A stretch of DNA of 36,605 bases. Source: JBHPGW01 sp042569785. GTDB taxonomy: Bacteria; Planctomycetota; Phycisphaerae; Sedimentisphaerales; Anaerobacaceae. Numbering within the stretch: position 1 is the first letter of the stretch; every line of letters starts with the position of its first letter. The stretch spans positions 1 to 36,605 of the forward strand of contig JBHPGW010000027.1 of the NCBI GenBank assembly GCA_042569785.1, given 5' to 3'. Shown piece after piece: positions 8,674 through 17,123 of the stretch. The notes beneath the pieces are model-generated. The model saw only the letters and a list, made by a program, of their open reading frames with translations, was not told where the DNA came from and did no database searches. The translations under genes and the position numbers were made by a program.

Positions 8674-9483
8674 TTACTTCACGTCATAACCTTTGATACT
8701 GTCGACTGCATTGCCTATATGATAATAGTCCGTACCATAACTACCTTCATATGTGATGTTATACCCGTCAAATTCCTGCCATCTTTCCCTGTCCAGTTCA
8801 GAGGTATAATGGAACTTTGCGTGTCCATCAACAAAACCGCCTGCAATACCTTTCATTCCCGGACCCGAGGGGCAATGAGCCCACTGATACGAATTGTCTA
8901 TTACATAGTTAATGTCACCGTAAGCGAACAATCTCGATGGATGTCTGACATCCTCGAGCTTGAAGTTTTTTGTAGTCCTGGCCTCCGCCCCATGAGGTAT
9001 CATTCTTGTCTCAGGGTCAACCTCAGTGAACATCTTGTTTGGCCATTCATAACTAAAGTCAGGACGATTAGTTGTCCAGCTGGGTATAACACCATTCAAC
9101 CAGCAACCAGCAACAAAACCGTCTTCGTTATTATACCAGATTTCCATCCAGGCTGTAACTGCGCCCGGTTTCCTAATGTCACCTGGACAATGCAGATTTT
9201 TTGGGGAAAGCCCCTCATCTATCAATAGAACGGGCAAGTCGAGCATAATTGTATACGCATTCCACTGGCCAGGGCCGGCGGGGCGTCCATGTGGCAGGTA
9301 GTCTTCATTGCTCAGAGTATATGTACGTATACATATCACCGTCCCCCGCTGATTCGCCAGGCACCAAACCTTCTTCGCCTGCTCTTTAGCCTTGTTCAGA
9401 GCCGGCATCAGCAGTGACATCAGCAGCGCGATGATCGCGATCACCACCAGAAGTTCGACTAATGTAAAACCTTTTCTTTTCAT
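8674..9483 (-). CDS. Type II secretion/type IV pseudopilin-like protein with prepilin leader
   Basis: A 269-residue protein with a textbook class III prepilin leader: MKRKG, then FTLVELLVVIAIIALLMSLL. Cleavage is expected after G5, leaving F+1 and E+5, and the hydrophobic helix anchors the protein until assembly. The long periplasmic part contains GGFVDGHAKFH near residue 215, like the DG-containing C-terminal block of planctomycete pseudopilins often called DUF1559/H-X9-DG, though the spacing does not match exactly. Such proteins are present in many copies in Phycisphaerae and often sit next to substrate-use operons. It lies between the XRE-cupin regulator and the aminotransferase on the same strand, so a surface or uptake-related role in the same programme is possible. 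The ribosome-binding site (AAGGA) is rather distant. Confidence 0.8.
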   Translation of the reverse strand: MKRKGFTLVELLVVIAIIALLMSLLMPALNKAKEQAKKVWCLANQRGTVICIRTYTLSNEDYLPHGRPAGPGQWNAYTIMLDLPVLLIDEGLSPKNLHCPGDIRKPGAVTAWMEIWYNNEDGFVAGCWLNGVIPSWTTNRPDFSYEWPNKMFTEVDPETRMIPHGAEARTTKNFKLEDVRHPSRLFAYGDINYVIDNSYQWAHCPSGPGMKGIAGGFVDGHAKFHYTSELDRERWQEFDGYNITYEGSYGTDYYHIGNAVDSIKGYDVK

Positions 9484-9641
9484 AACAATGCCCTTTCCTT
9501 AAATTTTTGCAATATTTTGTCTACTTTCCGCTTATTCGGAGCCAGGGAAAATAACTTCATCTTTGTACTCTCAGATATTTATACCACACAATCTAATCAA
9601 CCAATTTTGTTAGCTATGAGGAAACTATATGGCCAAAAAAC

Positions 9642-10196
9642 CTAAAATCTTCTGTAGTTAAAATTGATTGCCAAAATCACAGCATCCTGCTGGCATCGAT
9701 TAATTACCTGGTGCTGTTTTCGTGAGTCAAAATAAAAGCTGTCACCTTCACGAAGTTCAAAACATTTCCCGTCATACACAAGACTGATCCTGCCTGACAG
9801 AACGTATCCAAACTCTTCGCTATCATGTGAAAAAACGTTCGTTTTTCCCTTTCTAACCTTCATCATAAAAGGGGACATATACTTGTTTTTCAAATTTTGA
9901 ACCAACGGTTTATATAGGTATCCATCACCCTTTACGTCTTTTTGAGCTTTCAGACTTTTCCTAAGCAGGTCCAGCCCGCTTGGCAGAACTTCCTCTCCTT
10001 TTTTACTATCGAACAACTCCGAAATATCTACTCCAAGTGCCACTGCCAGGGACTGCAAAGTAGACACAGGAGGAGTGCTTTTAGCATTTTCAACCTTTGA
10101 TAAGTAGCCTTTGGTCAAATTTGATCTTGCTGCCAGCATTTCGAGAGTTAGCCCTCGAGTCTTACGTATCTGTTTTATATTTCTACTAATACTCAT
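9642..10196 (-). CDS. XRE-family transcriptional regulator with C-terminal cupin sensor
   Basis: A 184-residue two-domain regulator. Residues about 1-60 are an XRE helix-turn-helix (ISRNIKQIRKTRGLTLEMLA, then LTKGYLSKVENA). Residues about 110-180 are a cupin (FSHDSEEFGYVLSGRISLVY and GDSFYFDSRKQHQVINR). This layout is typical of regulators whose cupin binds a small metabolite, such as the PuuR and MppR-like groups. I start it at the ATG at 10196, with GGAG 9 nt upstream. The frame is open for 47 more codons, but those codons would cover the promoter described next. It is the nearest regulator to the aminotransferase-to-isomerase operon and on the same strand, so it is the obvious candidate to control it (inference). 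Confidence 0.85.
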   Translation of the reverse strand: MSISRNIKQIRKTRGLTLEMLAARSNLTKGYLSKVENAKSTPPVSTLQSLAVALGVDISELFDSKKGEEVLPSGLDLLRKSLKAQKDVKGDGYLYKPLVQNLKNKYMSPFMMKVRKGKTNVFSHDSEEFGYVLSGRISLVYDGKCFELREGDSFYFDSRKQHQVINRCQQDAVILAINFNYRRF

Positions 10197-10232
10197 TTTA
10201 AGACTCCGCCTTAAGTTTCCTGATATGAAACT

Positions 10233-10261
10233 ATAATGGCATATATAAAATCCATTGTCAA
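10233..10261 (-). promoter_or_regulatory. Promoter of the XRE-cupin regulator
   Basis: A perfect TTGACA -35 box (10256-10261), a 17-bp spacer and CATTAT as -10 box (10233-10238) lie about 37 bp before the ATG at 10196. The boxes fall inside the possible upstream extension of the reading frame, which supports the shorter start. Confidence 0.65.
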
Positions 10262-10321
10262 GGCAAAAAAAAGGTATGTATGATAATAATTCATGGGCTG
10301 CGGGATAGACAGATACAGCAG

Positions 10322-10525
10322 TTAGATAATCGTCCACTCATCGGCAAACGGATCCTCGCGTGTCGGCCAAGTGTGCTCAACCTTGCTTTGGCTGGGTAGT
10401 TTGCCTGTTTTTAGGTACTTACGGGCCGTTTTACTGCTAATACCAGCGGCATCAGCAGCCTGATATTGGTATTCATATTTATTCTGCATTGCAAACAATC
10501 TCCTTACCTGTTGATCTGTGACCAT
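10322..10525 (-). pseudogene. istA: IS21-family IstA transposase, N-terminal fragment
   Basis: This 67-codon frame matches the helix-turn-helix N-terminus of IS21-type IstA: MVTDQQVRRLF at the start, then AADAAGISSKTARKYLKTGK and HTWPTREDPF. A full IstA has about 400-500 residues and continues with a DDE domain. Here the frame stops at 10322 after DEWTII, next to the regulator promoter, and no IstB gene is present. The upstream 85 bp (to about 10610) contains AT-rich, partly repeated sequence and may be the old IS terminus. The insertion has been reduced to one end and cannot transpose. Confidence 0.75.
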
Positions 10526-10793
10526 CTGAAATCTCCTGACTTAATGAGTTTCAGACAGTCTATTCCAATTTAGATTCATCCGGAAATTCTAATTGTCGCC
10601 GGAAGGTAAGAATGATTGTCGCTGATCAAACGCTCTCATATCTCCAAATTCCCAACTCATTGGGCACTCATTCGACAGTTAAAACAAGGATGTCCTAGAC
10701 GCTCTGGTGCCGCTGGAACTAATATTAGGAGAATAAGTGAAGTAGGTATAAAAGAAAAACCCTCATTCTTAGCTAAAAACAAGGATTTTTTAC

Positions 10794-10867
10794 TGGGCGA
10801 TACAGGACTTGAACCTGTGACTTCCTGCGTGTAAAGCAGGCGCTCTAGCCAACTGAGCTAATCGCCC
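10794..10867 (-). tRNA. tRNA-Val(TAC)
   Basis: The 74-nt sequence folds as a normal cloverleaf: acceptor GGGCGAT/ATCGCCC, D-stem GCTC/GAGC, anticodon stem CCTGC/GCAGG with loop TTTACAC (anticodon TAC), T-stem ACAGG/CCTGT with loop TTCAAGT, discriminator A. The CCA end is not encoded. It has its own promoter immediately upstream. Confidence 0.95.
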
Positions 10868-10881
10868 CAGTTAGACACGTG

Positions 10882-10910
10882 ATAATACTGTTTTTTAATC
10901 CTTGCGTCAA
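10882..10910 (-). promoter_or_regulatory. Promoter of tRNA-Val
   Basis: TTGACG (10905-10910) and TATTAT (10882-10887) are spaced by 17 bp, with the -10 box 14 bp before the tRNA 5' end. Its -35 box overlaps that of the divergent nitroreductase promoter. Confidence 0.6.
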
Positions 10911-10930
10911 TATTTTTCATGCGATATATT
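10902..10930 (+). promoter_or_regulatory. Probable nitroreductase promoter
   Basis: TTGCGT (10902-10907), a 17-bp spacer and TATATT (10925-10930) precede the nitroreductase ATG by 60 bp. The -35 hexamer shares four bases with that of the tRNA-Val promoter on the other strand, so RNA polymerase can probably occupy only one of the two at a time. Confidence 0.5.
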
Positions 10931-10990
10931 TAAGAAAAGCCGAAAATTCAGTTTAAAAAAGTAAATACAGACGAAAAGTCGAGGTGTATT

Positions 10991-11503
10991 ATGGCATTAC
11001 TTGAAACAATTCGGAAAAGATATTCGTGCAGAGCGTATCAGGAAAAAGCGATAGAAGCAGATAAACTGGCGCAAGTATTCGAGGCAGCCAGGCTGGCTCC
11101 GTCAGCTAAAAATTTACAGGACTGGCGTTTTGTAGTCGTCACCGACAGCAAAACAAAACTCCAACTGGCAAAGGCAGCTAACAATCAGATGTTTCTCGCT
11201 AAGGCATCCGCGATCATTGTCGCATGCAGCAATAGCGAGATGGTAATGACTTGCGGCCAGCCGATAGCGCAAATCGATGTCTCCATTGCCCTGGAGCATA
11301 TCTGTCTTCAGGCGACAGAGCTGGGCCTGGCAACATGCTGGATCGGGTCGTTCTTTTCTGACAAGGTCAGGGCAATATTGGGCATACCGAAAAATATAGA
11401 GATAATAGAATTGATGTCACTGGGCTATCCAGCCGACGAACCGAACTATCTGAAACGCAAGCCGATAGAAAACATACTCTGCTACGAAAAATGGCAGTTT
11501 TGA
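10991..11503 (+). CDS. Nitroreductase-family FMN flavoprotein
   Basis: A 170-residue single-domain nitroreductase-like protein that binds FMN and reduces small electrophiles with NAD(P)H. The N-terminal FMN-binding block reads IRKRYSCRAYQEKAI, followed by EAARLAPSAKNLQDWRFVVV. The C-terminal half holds ALEHICLQATELGLATCWIG and LGYPADEP, the usual helix and FMN-loop region. Length is at the short end of the family (about 165-220). The ATG has GAGGT 6 nt upstream. No partner gene is evident; a tRNA follows. The family has many side reactions, so the physiological substrate cannot be named. Confidence 0.9.
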   Translation: MALLETIRKRYSCRAYQEKAIEADKLAQVFEAARLAPSAKNLQDWRFVVVTDSKTKLQLAKAANNQMFLAKASAIIVACSNSEMVMTCGQPIAQIDVSIALEHICLQATELGLATCWIGSFFSDKVRAILGIPKNIEIIELMSLGYPADEPNYLKRKPIENILCYEKWQF

Positions 11504-11516
11504 ATTGTTCTTTTTT

Positions 11517-11630
11517 TAGACAGGATAACAGGATTTTACAGGATTAAAAAAAGAACCGCGATATAATTTTAATGTGATTGACAGGACTAAAAAATCAAGT
11601 TAATCTTGTTAATCCTGTCAAAAAAAATTA
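11517..11630. repeat. ACAGGATT-type short intergenic repeats
   Basis: A short cluster, ACAGGATAACAGGATTTTAC followed by AGGATT (11519-11544), repeats the unit ACAGGATT. From 11578 a second block has inverted arms TTGACAGGA and TCCTGTCAA about 40 bp apart, around an AT-rich middle (ATCAAGTTAATCTTGTTAAT). It looks like a dispersed intergenic repeat rather than a terminator, since no T-run follows either arm in the right orientation. Confidence 0.5.
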
Positions 11631-11643
11631 GTTAATAAGTCCC

Positions 11644-11714
11644 GGGGATGTGGTGTAACGGGAGCACACCGCGGTCGCATCGCGGAAATGAGGGTTCGAT
11701 TCCCTTCATCTCCA
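11644..11714 (+). tRNA. tRNA-Ala(CGC)
   Basis: A 71-nt cloverleaf: acceptor GGGGATG/CATCTCC, D-stem GTGT/GCAC, anticodon stem CCGCG/CGCGG with loop GTCGCAT (anticodon CGC), 4-nt variable loop, T-stem GAGGG/CCCTT with loop TTCGATT, discriminator A. The acceptor has a G3-U70 pair, the main alanine identity element, which agrees with the anticodon. G at position 32 is unusual. No CCA is encoded. It lies 31 bp before arfB on the same strand. Confidence 0.78.
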
Positions 11715-11745
11715 TTTTTCATTTTCGCATACGGTTAGCAAACTG

Positions 11746-12168
11746 ATGCTCAAGATAACAAATAACATTTCGATCAGTCCGGATTCGATAACATTTACAT
11801 TCTCTCGCAGTTCCGGCCCAGGCGGTCAAAACGTCAACAAGGTCAACACCCGCGTTACCGCCTACTTCGACGTTGCTACTTGCCCGGCGTTTTCCGATAC
11901 ACAGAGACGTACGATACTCAGACGCCTGGCGACACGAGTTGATAAAAATGGCGTGGTAAGGGTCGTCTCACAACGTCACCGCACACAAAAAGCAAACCGC
12001 CAGGCAGCGGTTGAAAGACTCGAAGAGTTATTGAGAAACGCTCTGTGGAAAAAACCTGTGCGCAAAAAAACGAGAGTACCATACGCCGCCAGGCAAAAAC
12101 GCCTCGAAGGAAAAAGGCAAAGAAGTGCTCTCAAAAAGCAAAGAGCAAAGGTAGGCGATTATGAATAA
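11746..12168 (+). CDS. arfB: ArfB-like ribosome-rescue peptidyl-tRNA hydrolase
   Basis: A 140-residue codon-independent release factor of the ArfB/YaeJ/ICT1 type, which enters stalled ribosomes without a stop codon and hydrolyses peptidyl-tRNA. The catalytic GGQ lies in SSGPGGQNVNKVNT (22-35). The end is a long basic tail (KKPVRKKTRVPYAARQKRLE, then GKRQRSALKKQRAK) of the kind that reads the empty mRNA channel. No stop-codon-recognition domain is present, which separates it from RF1/RF2. The ATG lacks a clear ribosome-binding site. It starts 31 bp after the tRNA-Ala gene, so the two may share a transcript. Confidence 0.9.
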   Translation: MLKITNNISISPDSITFTFSRSSGPGGQNVNKVNTRVTAYFDVATCPAFSDTQRRTILRRLATRVDKNGVVRVVSQRHRTQKANRQAAVERLEELLRNALWKKPVRKKTRVPYAARQKRLEGKRQRSALKKQRAKVGDYE

Positions 12169-12198
12169 GATAGCGGCCGATATATAGATCAAGCCTTA

Positions 12199-13263
12199 TC
12201 AGCAAATGAGCTTCTTGATTTCGCAGCTATCTGTCAGGACAGAGAGTTTCACTTTATAACTTCTGCTCTCACCTGGTTCGAGTTCTATCAATTTATTTTG
12301 TTCTCTTGCCAGGTTCTGTCCGGTCGGTGGATTTGTGCCCGGTTCGAGTGCGGTTACATATTCGCCGAAACCCCAGTGCTGCCAGTTCGTCAGGCATGGA
12401 AGCTGTTTCTTTTTATAGCTCATCATTAATGCCAGATTGAGTTTGCTATTGACAAGCCCGACCGTGCAAAAACCTTTTTTGTCTGGGGTGACATCGATAG
12501 ATGCGCACGCCTCACCAAATCCTCGGTGACTTTCCAGGGGCTTTTTGCATTTTTTATAATCGCCCTTTTCGTTGAAAATATCTTTGCCCTGCTCAGAGCC
12601 AAAATTTGTGTATCTGCCATCCCAGACAATATCAGTCCCCTCATCGACCAGAGGCCAGCCGAAATTGCAATGATACAGTATCATGTGCGGGGCCGTAGTA
12701 TTGCCGCGATTTGTAACGCAGTCGGTAATTGTTATCGCAGCTTCGCCTAAGCGGCCCGATATCGTCCTTCTCATCTCAAGGTTGGGCCCGAACATTGAGG
12801 TTTGTTTAATGACCGCGGTTATACTCATATCGAGTTTGCCAGCGGCCGGGTCGGGCTGAATTATCGATTCGATCTGTGCAGGGATATTACTTACTCTTCC
12901 GTGCAGCCCTCTTTCTTCGCTGTCATCGGATTCCGGCCCGCCGATATGCGTCAGTCCGCAGGTCGTCAAGAGTCCGCCGCCAAAAGACCGCAGCCATTCA
13001 AGCCCCCTGTTGGCATCGGGCCTTGGTGCGGTAAAGCCAGAGTGAGTTAAGAACGCCAGGCTGTGCTGATTAAAAAAAGCTTCCGAAATATCGAGACAGC
13101 GGTCAATGACCACTTTATACCGCAAGCCGCTGCCGGTATTGATCCAGGCGATCCGATTACCCCTAGCCAGCCCGTCATCAAGGACAGATGTCTCGATACC
13201 GCCGATCTGAGCGTTGTTACATACTTTATCCTGCCATGGCAATTCTGATTTCTTAGCTGGCAT
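12199..13263 (-). CDS. DUF4432/aldose 1-epimerase-like carbohydrate protein
   Basis: A 354-residue cytosolic protein with the galactose-mutarotase-like beta-sandwich pattern of DUF4432. Visible motifs are RGLHGRVSNIPA, APHMILYHCNFGWPLVDEG with a likely catalytic or binding His, and ALEPGTNPPTGQ near the end with the carboxylate typical of mutarotases. The family is related to aldose 1-epimerases and is common in planctomycete sugar-degradation loci, but its reaction is not established. I start it at the ATG at 13263, which has GGAG 6 nt upstream; a TTG two codons earlier is less likely. No sugar gene cluster directly surrounds it. Confidence 0.82.
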   Translation of the reverse strand: MPAKKSELPWQDKVCNNAQIGGIETSVLDDGLARGNRIAWINTGSGLRYKVVIDRCLDISEAFFNQHSLAFLTHSGFTAPRPDANRGLEWLRSFGGGLLTTCGLTHIGGPESDDSEERGLHGRVSNIPAQIESIIQPDPAAGKLDMSITAVIKQTSMFGPNLEMRRTISGRLGEAAITITDCVTNRGNTTAPHMILYHCNFGWPLVDEGTDIVWDGRYTNFGSEQGKDIFNEKGDYKKCKKPLESHRGFGEACASIDVTPDKKGFCTVGLVNSKLNLALMMSYKKKQLPCLTNWQHWGFGEYVTALEPGTNPPTGQNLAREQNKLIELEPGESRSYKVKLSVLTDSCEIKKLIC

Positions 13264-13458
13264 GATCAACTCCTTTGACTATATATGCACATTTGAGCAG
13301 AATCTTAGCATATTATCCGCTCCCAGGCCAATTAAAATTTCTTCGATACTGCCTGAATTTGGACCCGCAGCAAAGCTTTTAATCGATGCAAATGGGCTTT
13401 TTGTCCCCACTGACTAATAAAATTTTGTCCGAACAGCCAAAATACTTCGTTTTTGTAC

Positions 13459-13487
13459 TTGAATTACCCCTTGTTTTTTGGTAAAAT
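13459..13487 (+). promoter_or_regulatory. Promoter of the large surface protein gene
   Basis: TTGAAT (13459-13464), a 17-bp spacer and TAAAAT (13482-13487) give a good sigma70 match. Transcription would start near 13494, leaving only about 20-35 nt of leader before the coding region. Confidence 0.55.
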
Positions 13488-13514
13488 AGGCAATATTGCT
13501 ATGTCAAATTTTTA

Positions 13515-16500
13515 ATGGAGGATGGTACGATCAAAACTTTAACGACAATAATGGTATCTCTGCTGTTAGTGGTTCCCTGCGCTTTGGGACAGACTATATA
13601 TGTTGATGTCAACACTCCCGACAGCAATGATGGGTCGAGTTGGGCCAAGGCCTATGCTGAGCTGCAGTCAGCCTTGGATGCAGCAATATACGGCGACCAG
13701 ATATGGGTTGCTAATGGCACATATCTGCCTGACTACAACGTTGTAACCGAAACTCACACCGGCGACCGAACAGCTACATTCACCCTTATCAGCGGCGTAT
13801 CTATTTATGGCGGTTATGCAGGCTTCGGCGAGCCGGACCCGAACGCCAGGGACATCAGCCTTTACGAGACAACTCTCAGCGGCGACCTCGATGGCGACGA
13901 TGTTAATTTTGTTAATAATGGCGAGAACAGCTACTCGGTGGTAACTGCGAGCCTGACAGACGCTACCGCCGAACTCGATGGTTTTAGTATTATCGGCGGC
14001 AATGCTAACGGGTCTTATCCGTACTACTGTGGAGGCGGGATTTATAACTACAATGGTTCGCCAATTGTCACCGACTGCAGATTTGTCACAAATTCAGCCG
14101 ATTACGGCGGTGCGATTTTCAACTACTATAACTGCGACCCGAATATTACAAATTCTATCTTTTACGCAAATGTCGCTGACTTAGGCGGAGCGATCTACAA
14201 CTACCAGGCCGACGGTGAAGTGATCAGCTGCAAATTCATTGGCAATGCAGCGGCACTGGATGGCGGAGCGGTTTATAACGACACCGACAGCACGGGCGTA
14301 CTGAACAATTGTTCCTTCACCGGCAACTGGGCAGGCTACGATGGCGGCGGAGTATGCAGTTTAAACGGCAGTGACATAACGATCAACAACTGTACTTTCA
14401 GCGGCAATCAGGCTGATGGCGATTGTGGTGGAATTTATAATTATGACAGTATCCCAACGATCAGTAATTCTATTCTCTGGGGCAATAGCGACAGTTTTGG
14501 CACAGATGAGTTGTCACAGATTATAGCTGAATCAGCCGATGTTAGTTTCAGCTGCATACAGGATGATGATGCCAACGACTTATATATTCCTTTCGACGGC
14601 GATGTCAACAGTAACATTGACGATGATCCATTATTGCTGGACCATGACGGCACCGATAATATTGCCGGCACAGAAGACGACAACCTTCGATTTTTCCTGT
14701 CTTCACCGTGTATAGATGCAGGACATAATTCGCCTTCAACCCCGCTTGAGAGTACGGACCTTGACGGTAACCCGCGAATTATGAACACGATCGTGGATAT
14801 GGGCGCTTATGAGTTTCTTACAGGAACCGAGATTTCGGTACCCGATGTCGTTTCTATGTCACAGGCACAAGCCGAAACCACGATCGTAGACGCCAATCTA
14901 ACAGTAGGTCAAATCCAGCTTCGATATAGCTCTATTGTTCCGGCTGGTGACGTTATGAAGCAATCTCCTGCGGCTGCGACGATGGTCATACCTTATGTGC
15001 CTGTAGCTCTGATCATATCACAAGGCCAATATTCAGGAACCGTATTTTACGTCGATGATGACGCGGCATCTGATGGTGACGGATCAAGCTGGGAACTGGC
15101 TTTTGATTCTCTTCAGGATGCTCTAACTGCCACACGTAATAATTCGAATATCGAAGAGGTTCATGTCGCACAAGGCATTTATACCCCCGACAATGGAATC
15201 ACGATTACCCCCGGTGACCGCAACGTTTCCTTCGAGTTGATCAACGGTAAATCAATTAAAGGCAGCTATGCAGGCCAGGGACAGATCGATCCTAATAGCC
15301 GTAATTTCGCACTGCATGAATCCGTGTTAAGCGGCGACATTGGTGATTACAATAGCCTTCATGTTGTCTCCAGTACAGACAACGATGCCAATGCTGTTCT
15401 GGATGGCTTTATGATCACGGCAAGCGACGCTAACGGCACGACAGAAGACGCGACTAACGGTGGAGCGATGATCAATTACAACAGCGATCCTACGGTAATG
15501 AACTGCACCTTTTTCGCCAATAACGCGAAGGATTACGGCGCTGCTATGTATAACGTTGGCAGCAATCCGACTGTGAGCAATTCACTGTTCTGCTGGAATT
15601 ACTCTGACAAAGACGGCGGAGCAATGTACAACTGGACCAGCTCGCCGGTAATAACAAACTGCACTTTTGCATATAACTACGCTGATAGCAATTGCGGCGG
15701 AATCTTCAATACCAACGACAGCAACTCAACGATCACCAACTCTATTTTGTACGACAATAATGACATCAGCGGCAACACCCAGGCAGCACAGATCACAGGT
15801 GCAAACTCTCTGGTAAACTACAACTGTATCCAGGGCCTGACAGGCTCACTGGGCGGACTCGGAAATATCGACAAGAACCCATACTTTGTCGGGGCATACC
15901 ATGGTATGGTTTCTTCCTACTGGATGTTCGACGAAAATGCCGGCGACACTGTTTACGATTCTATTGGATTAGATGATGGAACTATCCAGGGGCCGCAATG
16001 GACTTCCAGCCCATTTGATCTTGATTACGCTTTGGATTTTAATGGCGTTAGTGATTTCGTATCATTTACAGGTGCGGTAGGCCCGTTAGGGAATTCACCA
16101 AGAACTATTTGTGTCTGGGCAAAAACAGATTCCAATTCACCTCAGTATCTTTTAACCTATGGCGGGACAGGATTTTGGGATGGTATCTCAGGACCGAGCT
16201 TTATGGCTGGTCTATCCGCTTACGGCGGCTGCGAAGGTATTACGCTGGATGTCGGTTATGATGGAGTTGTAACATACTCAGCAACTGTCGCCGATAGCAA
16301 CTGGCATCATTATGCATTTGTAGTACCCGATGTCCCTGGTGTTCAATTAAGTGACGTCAGTATCTATCAGGACGGCACATTACTTACTGATATATGTGCT
16401 TCAAATAATTTAGACTTCCTGATAGACACCGATGACCTTTTCCCACTCTTAATAGGCCGAGATTTGTTTGGAAGTGGTTATTTCAATGGACAGATCGACG

Positions 16501-17003
16501 AGGTGGCGATGTACGATATCGCTTTGACCCAGCAGCAGATTCAGCAATATTTCCAGAACGGGCCGGCATGGAACAGCTTTAAGTACCATTACGACTTCCA
16601 TTTAGCAAGCGGAGGTTGGCGATGGGATTCGTATGGAGATAATTGGGTTCAGGACGATATAAACAGTCCGTGCATGGACGCCGGCAATCCAGGAACACCA
16701 CTGGCACAGGAACTGCTTACTATACCCGATGACCCCACCAACATTTTCGGAGAGAATTTGCGTATCAATATGGGTACTTACGGCGGGACAGTTAAGGCTT
16801 CGATGCCGCCTTATGACTGGGCACTTTTAGGCGATTTGACAAACGACGGAACAGTAGATTTCGAGGACTTCGCGCATACTGCCTCACAATGGCATGTAAC
16901 CGATGTCCAGCAGCCAGGCGATTTAGACAGAAATGGAACTGTTGATTTTGCCGACATTGCCCTGATGGTAGAGAATTGGCTCTCGACAACTTCATGGTTC
17001 TAA
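13515..17003 (+). CDS. Large secreted modular protein: beta-helix, PASTA, beta-helix, LamG, dockerin
   Basis: A 1162-residue exported protein. A signal peptide (hydrophobic core MVSLLLVVPCALG, cleavage near residue 25) is followed by a right-handed parallel beta-helix with many GGGIYNY/GGAIYN turns (about 27-435). A PASTA domain (VPDVVSMSQAQAETTIVDAN; about 440-510), a second beta-helix (about 511-795) and a LamG/concanavalin-like domain (SYWMFDENAGDTVYD; about 797-1015) come next. It ends with a type I dockerin-like pair of calcium loops (GDLTNDGTVDFEDF and GDLDRNGTVDFADI; about 1104-1155). The two helix units share a header (YVDVN...DGSSW versus YVDDD...DGSSW), so they arose by internal duplication. 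A role in glycan binding or degradation at the surface is likely. The annotated ATG has no ribosome-binding site of its own. Confidence 0.88.
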   Translation: MEDGTIKTLTTIMVSLLLVVPCALGQTIYVDVNTPDSNDGSSWAKAYAELQSALDAAIYGDQIWVANGTYLPDYNVVTETHTGDRTATFTLISGVSIYGGYAGFGEPDPNARDISLYETTLSGDLDGDDVNFVNNGENSYSVVTASLTDATAELDGFSIIGGNANGSYPYYCGGGIYNYNGSPIVTDCRFVTNSADYGGAIFNYYNCDPNITNSIFYANVADLGGAIYNYQADGEVISCKFIGNAAALDGGAVYNDTDSTGVLNNCSFTGNWAGYDGGGVCSLNGSDITINNCTFSGNQADGDCGGIYNYDSIPTISNSILWGNSDSFGTDELSQIIAESADVSFSCIQDDDANDLYIPFDGDVNSNIDDDPLLLDHDGTDNIAGTEDDNLRFFLSSPCIDAGHNSPSTPLESTDLDGNPRIMNTIVDMGAYEFLTGTEISVPDVVSMSQAQAETTIVDANLTVGQIQLRYSSIVPAGDVMKQSPAAATMVIPYVPVALIISQGQYSGTVFYVDDDAASDGDGSSWELAFDSLQDALTATRNNSNIEEVHVAQGIYTPDNGITITPGDRNVSFELINGKSIKGSYAGQGQIDPNSRNFALHESVLSGDIGDYNSLHVVSSTDNDANAVLDGFMITASDANGTTEDATNGGAMINYNSDPTVMNCTFFANNAKDYGAAMYNVGSNPTVSNSLFCWNYSDKDGGAMYNWTSSPVITNCTFAYNYADSNCGGIFNTNDSNSTITNSILYDNNDISGNTQAAQITGANSLVNYNCIQGLTGSLGGLGNIDKNPYFVGAYHGMVSSYWMFDENAGDTVYDSIGLDDGTIQGPQWTSSPFDLDYALDFNGVSDFVSFTGAVGPLGNSPRTICVWAKTDSNSPQYLLTYGGTGFWDGISGPSFMAGLSAYGGCEGITLDVGYDGVVTYSATVADSNWHHYAFVVPDVPGVQLSDVSIYQDGTLLTDICASNNLDFLIDTDDLFPLLIGRDLFGSGYFNGQIDEVAMYDIALTQQQIQQYFQNGPAWNSFKYHYDFHLASGGWRWDSYGDNWVQDDINSPCMDAGNPGTPLAQELLTIPDDPTNIFGENLRINMGTYGGTVKASMPPYDWALLGDLTNDGTVDFEDFAHTASQWHVTDVQQPGDLDRNGTVDFADIALMVENWLSTTSWF

Positions 17004-17123
17004 TCTGAAGAAGTCACTGATCTACAACATATAAAATTAGTTGACAAGCCTGGCTGATTGACGATAATCAGTCACATTGGTTATCGCAAGTGTTTTATGT
17101 GTCAGATATATGCGGAGAGGATA

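Noticed and set aside
11578..11625. Inverted arms TTGACAGGA/TCCTGTCAA as a terminator after the nitroreductase gene
   Set aside because: The arms are 40 bp apart and followed by an A-run instead of a T-run on the coding strand; a dispersed repeat is more likely.
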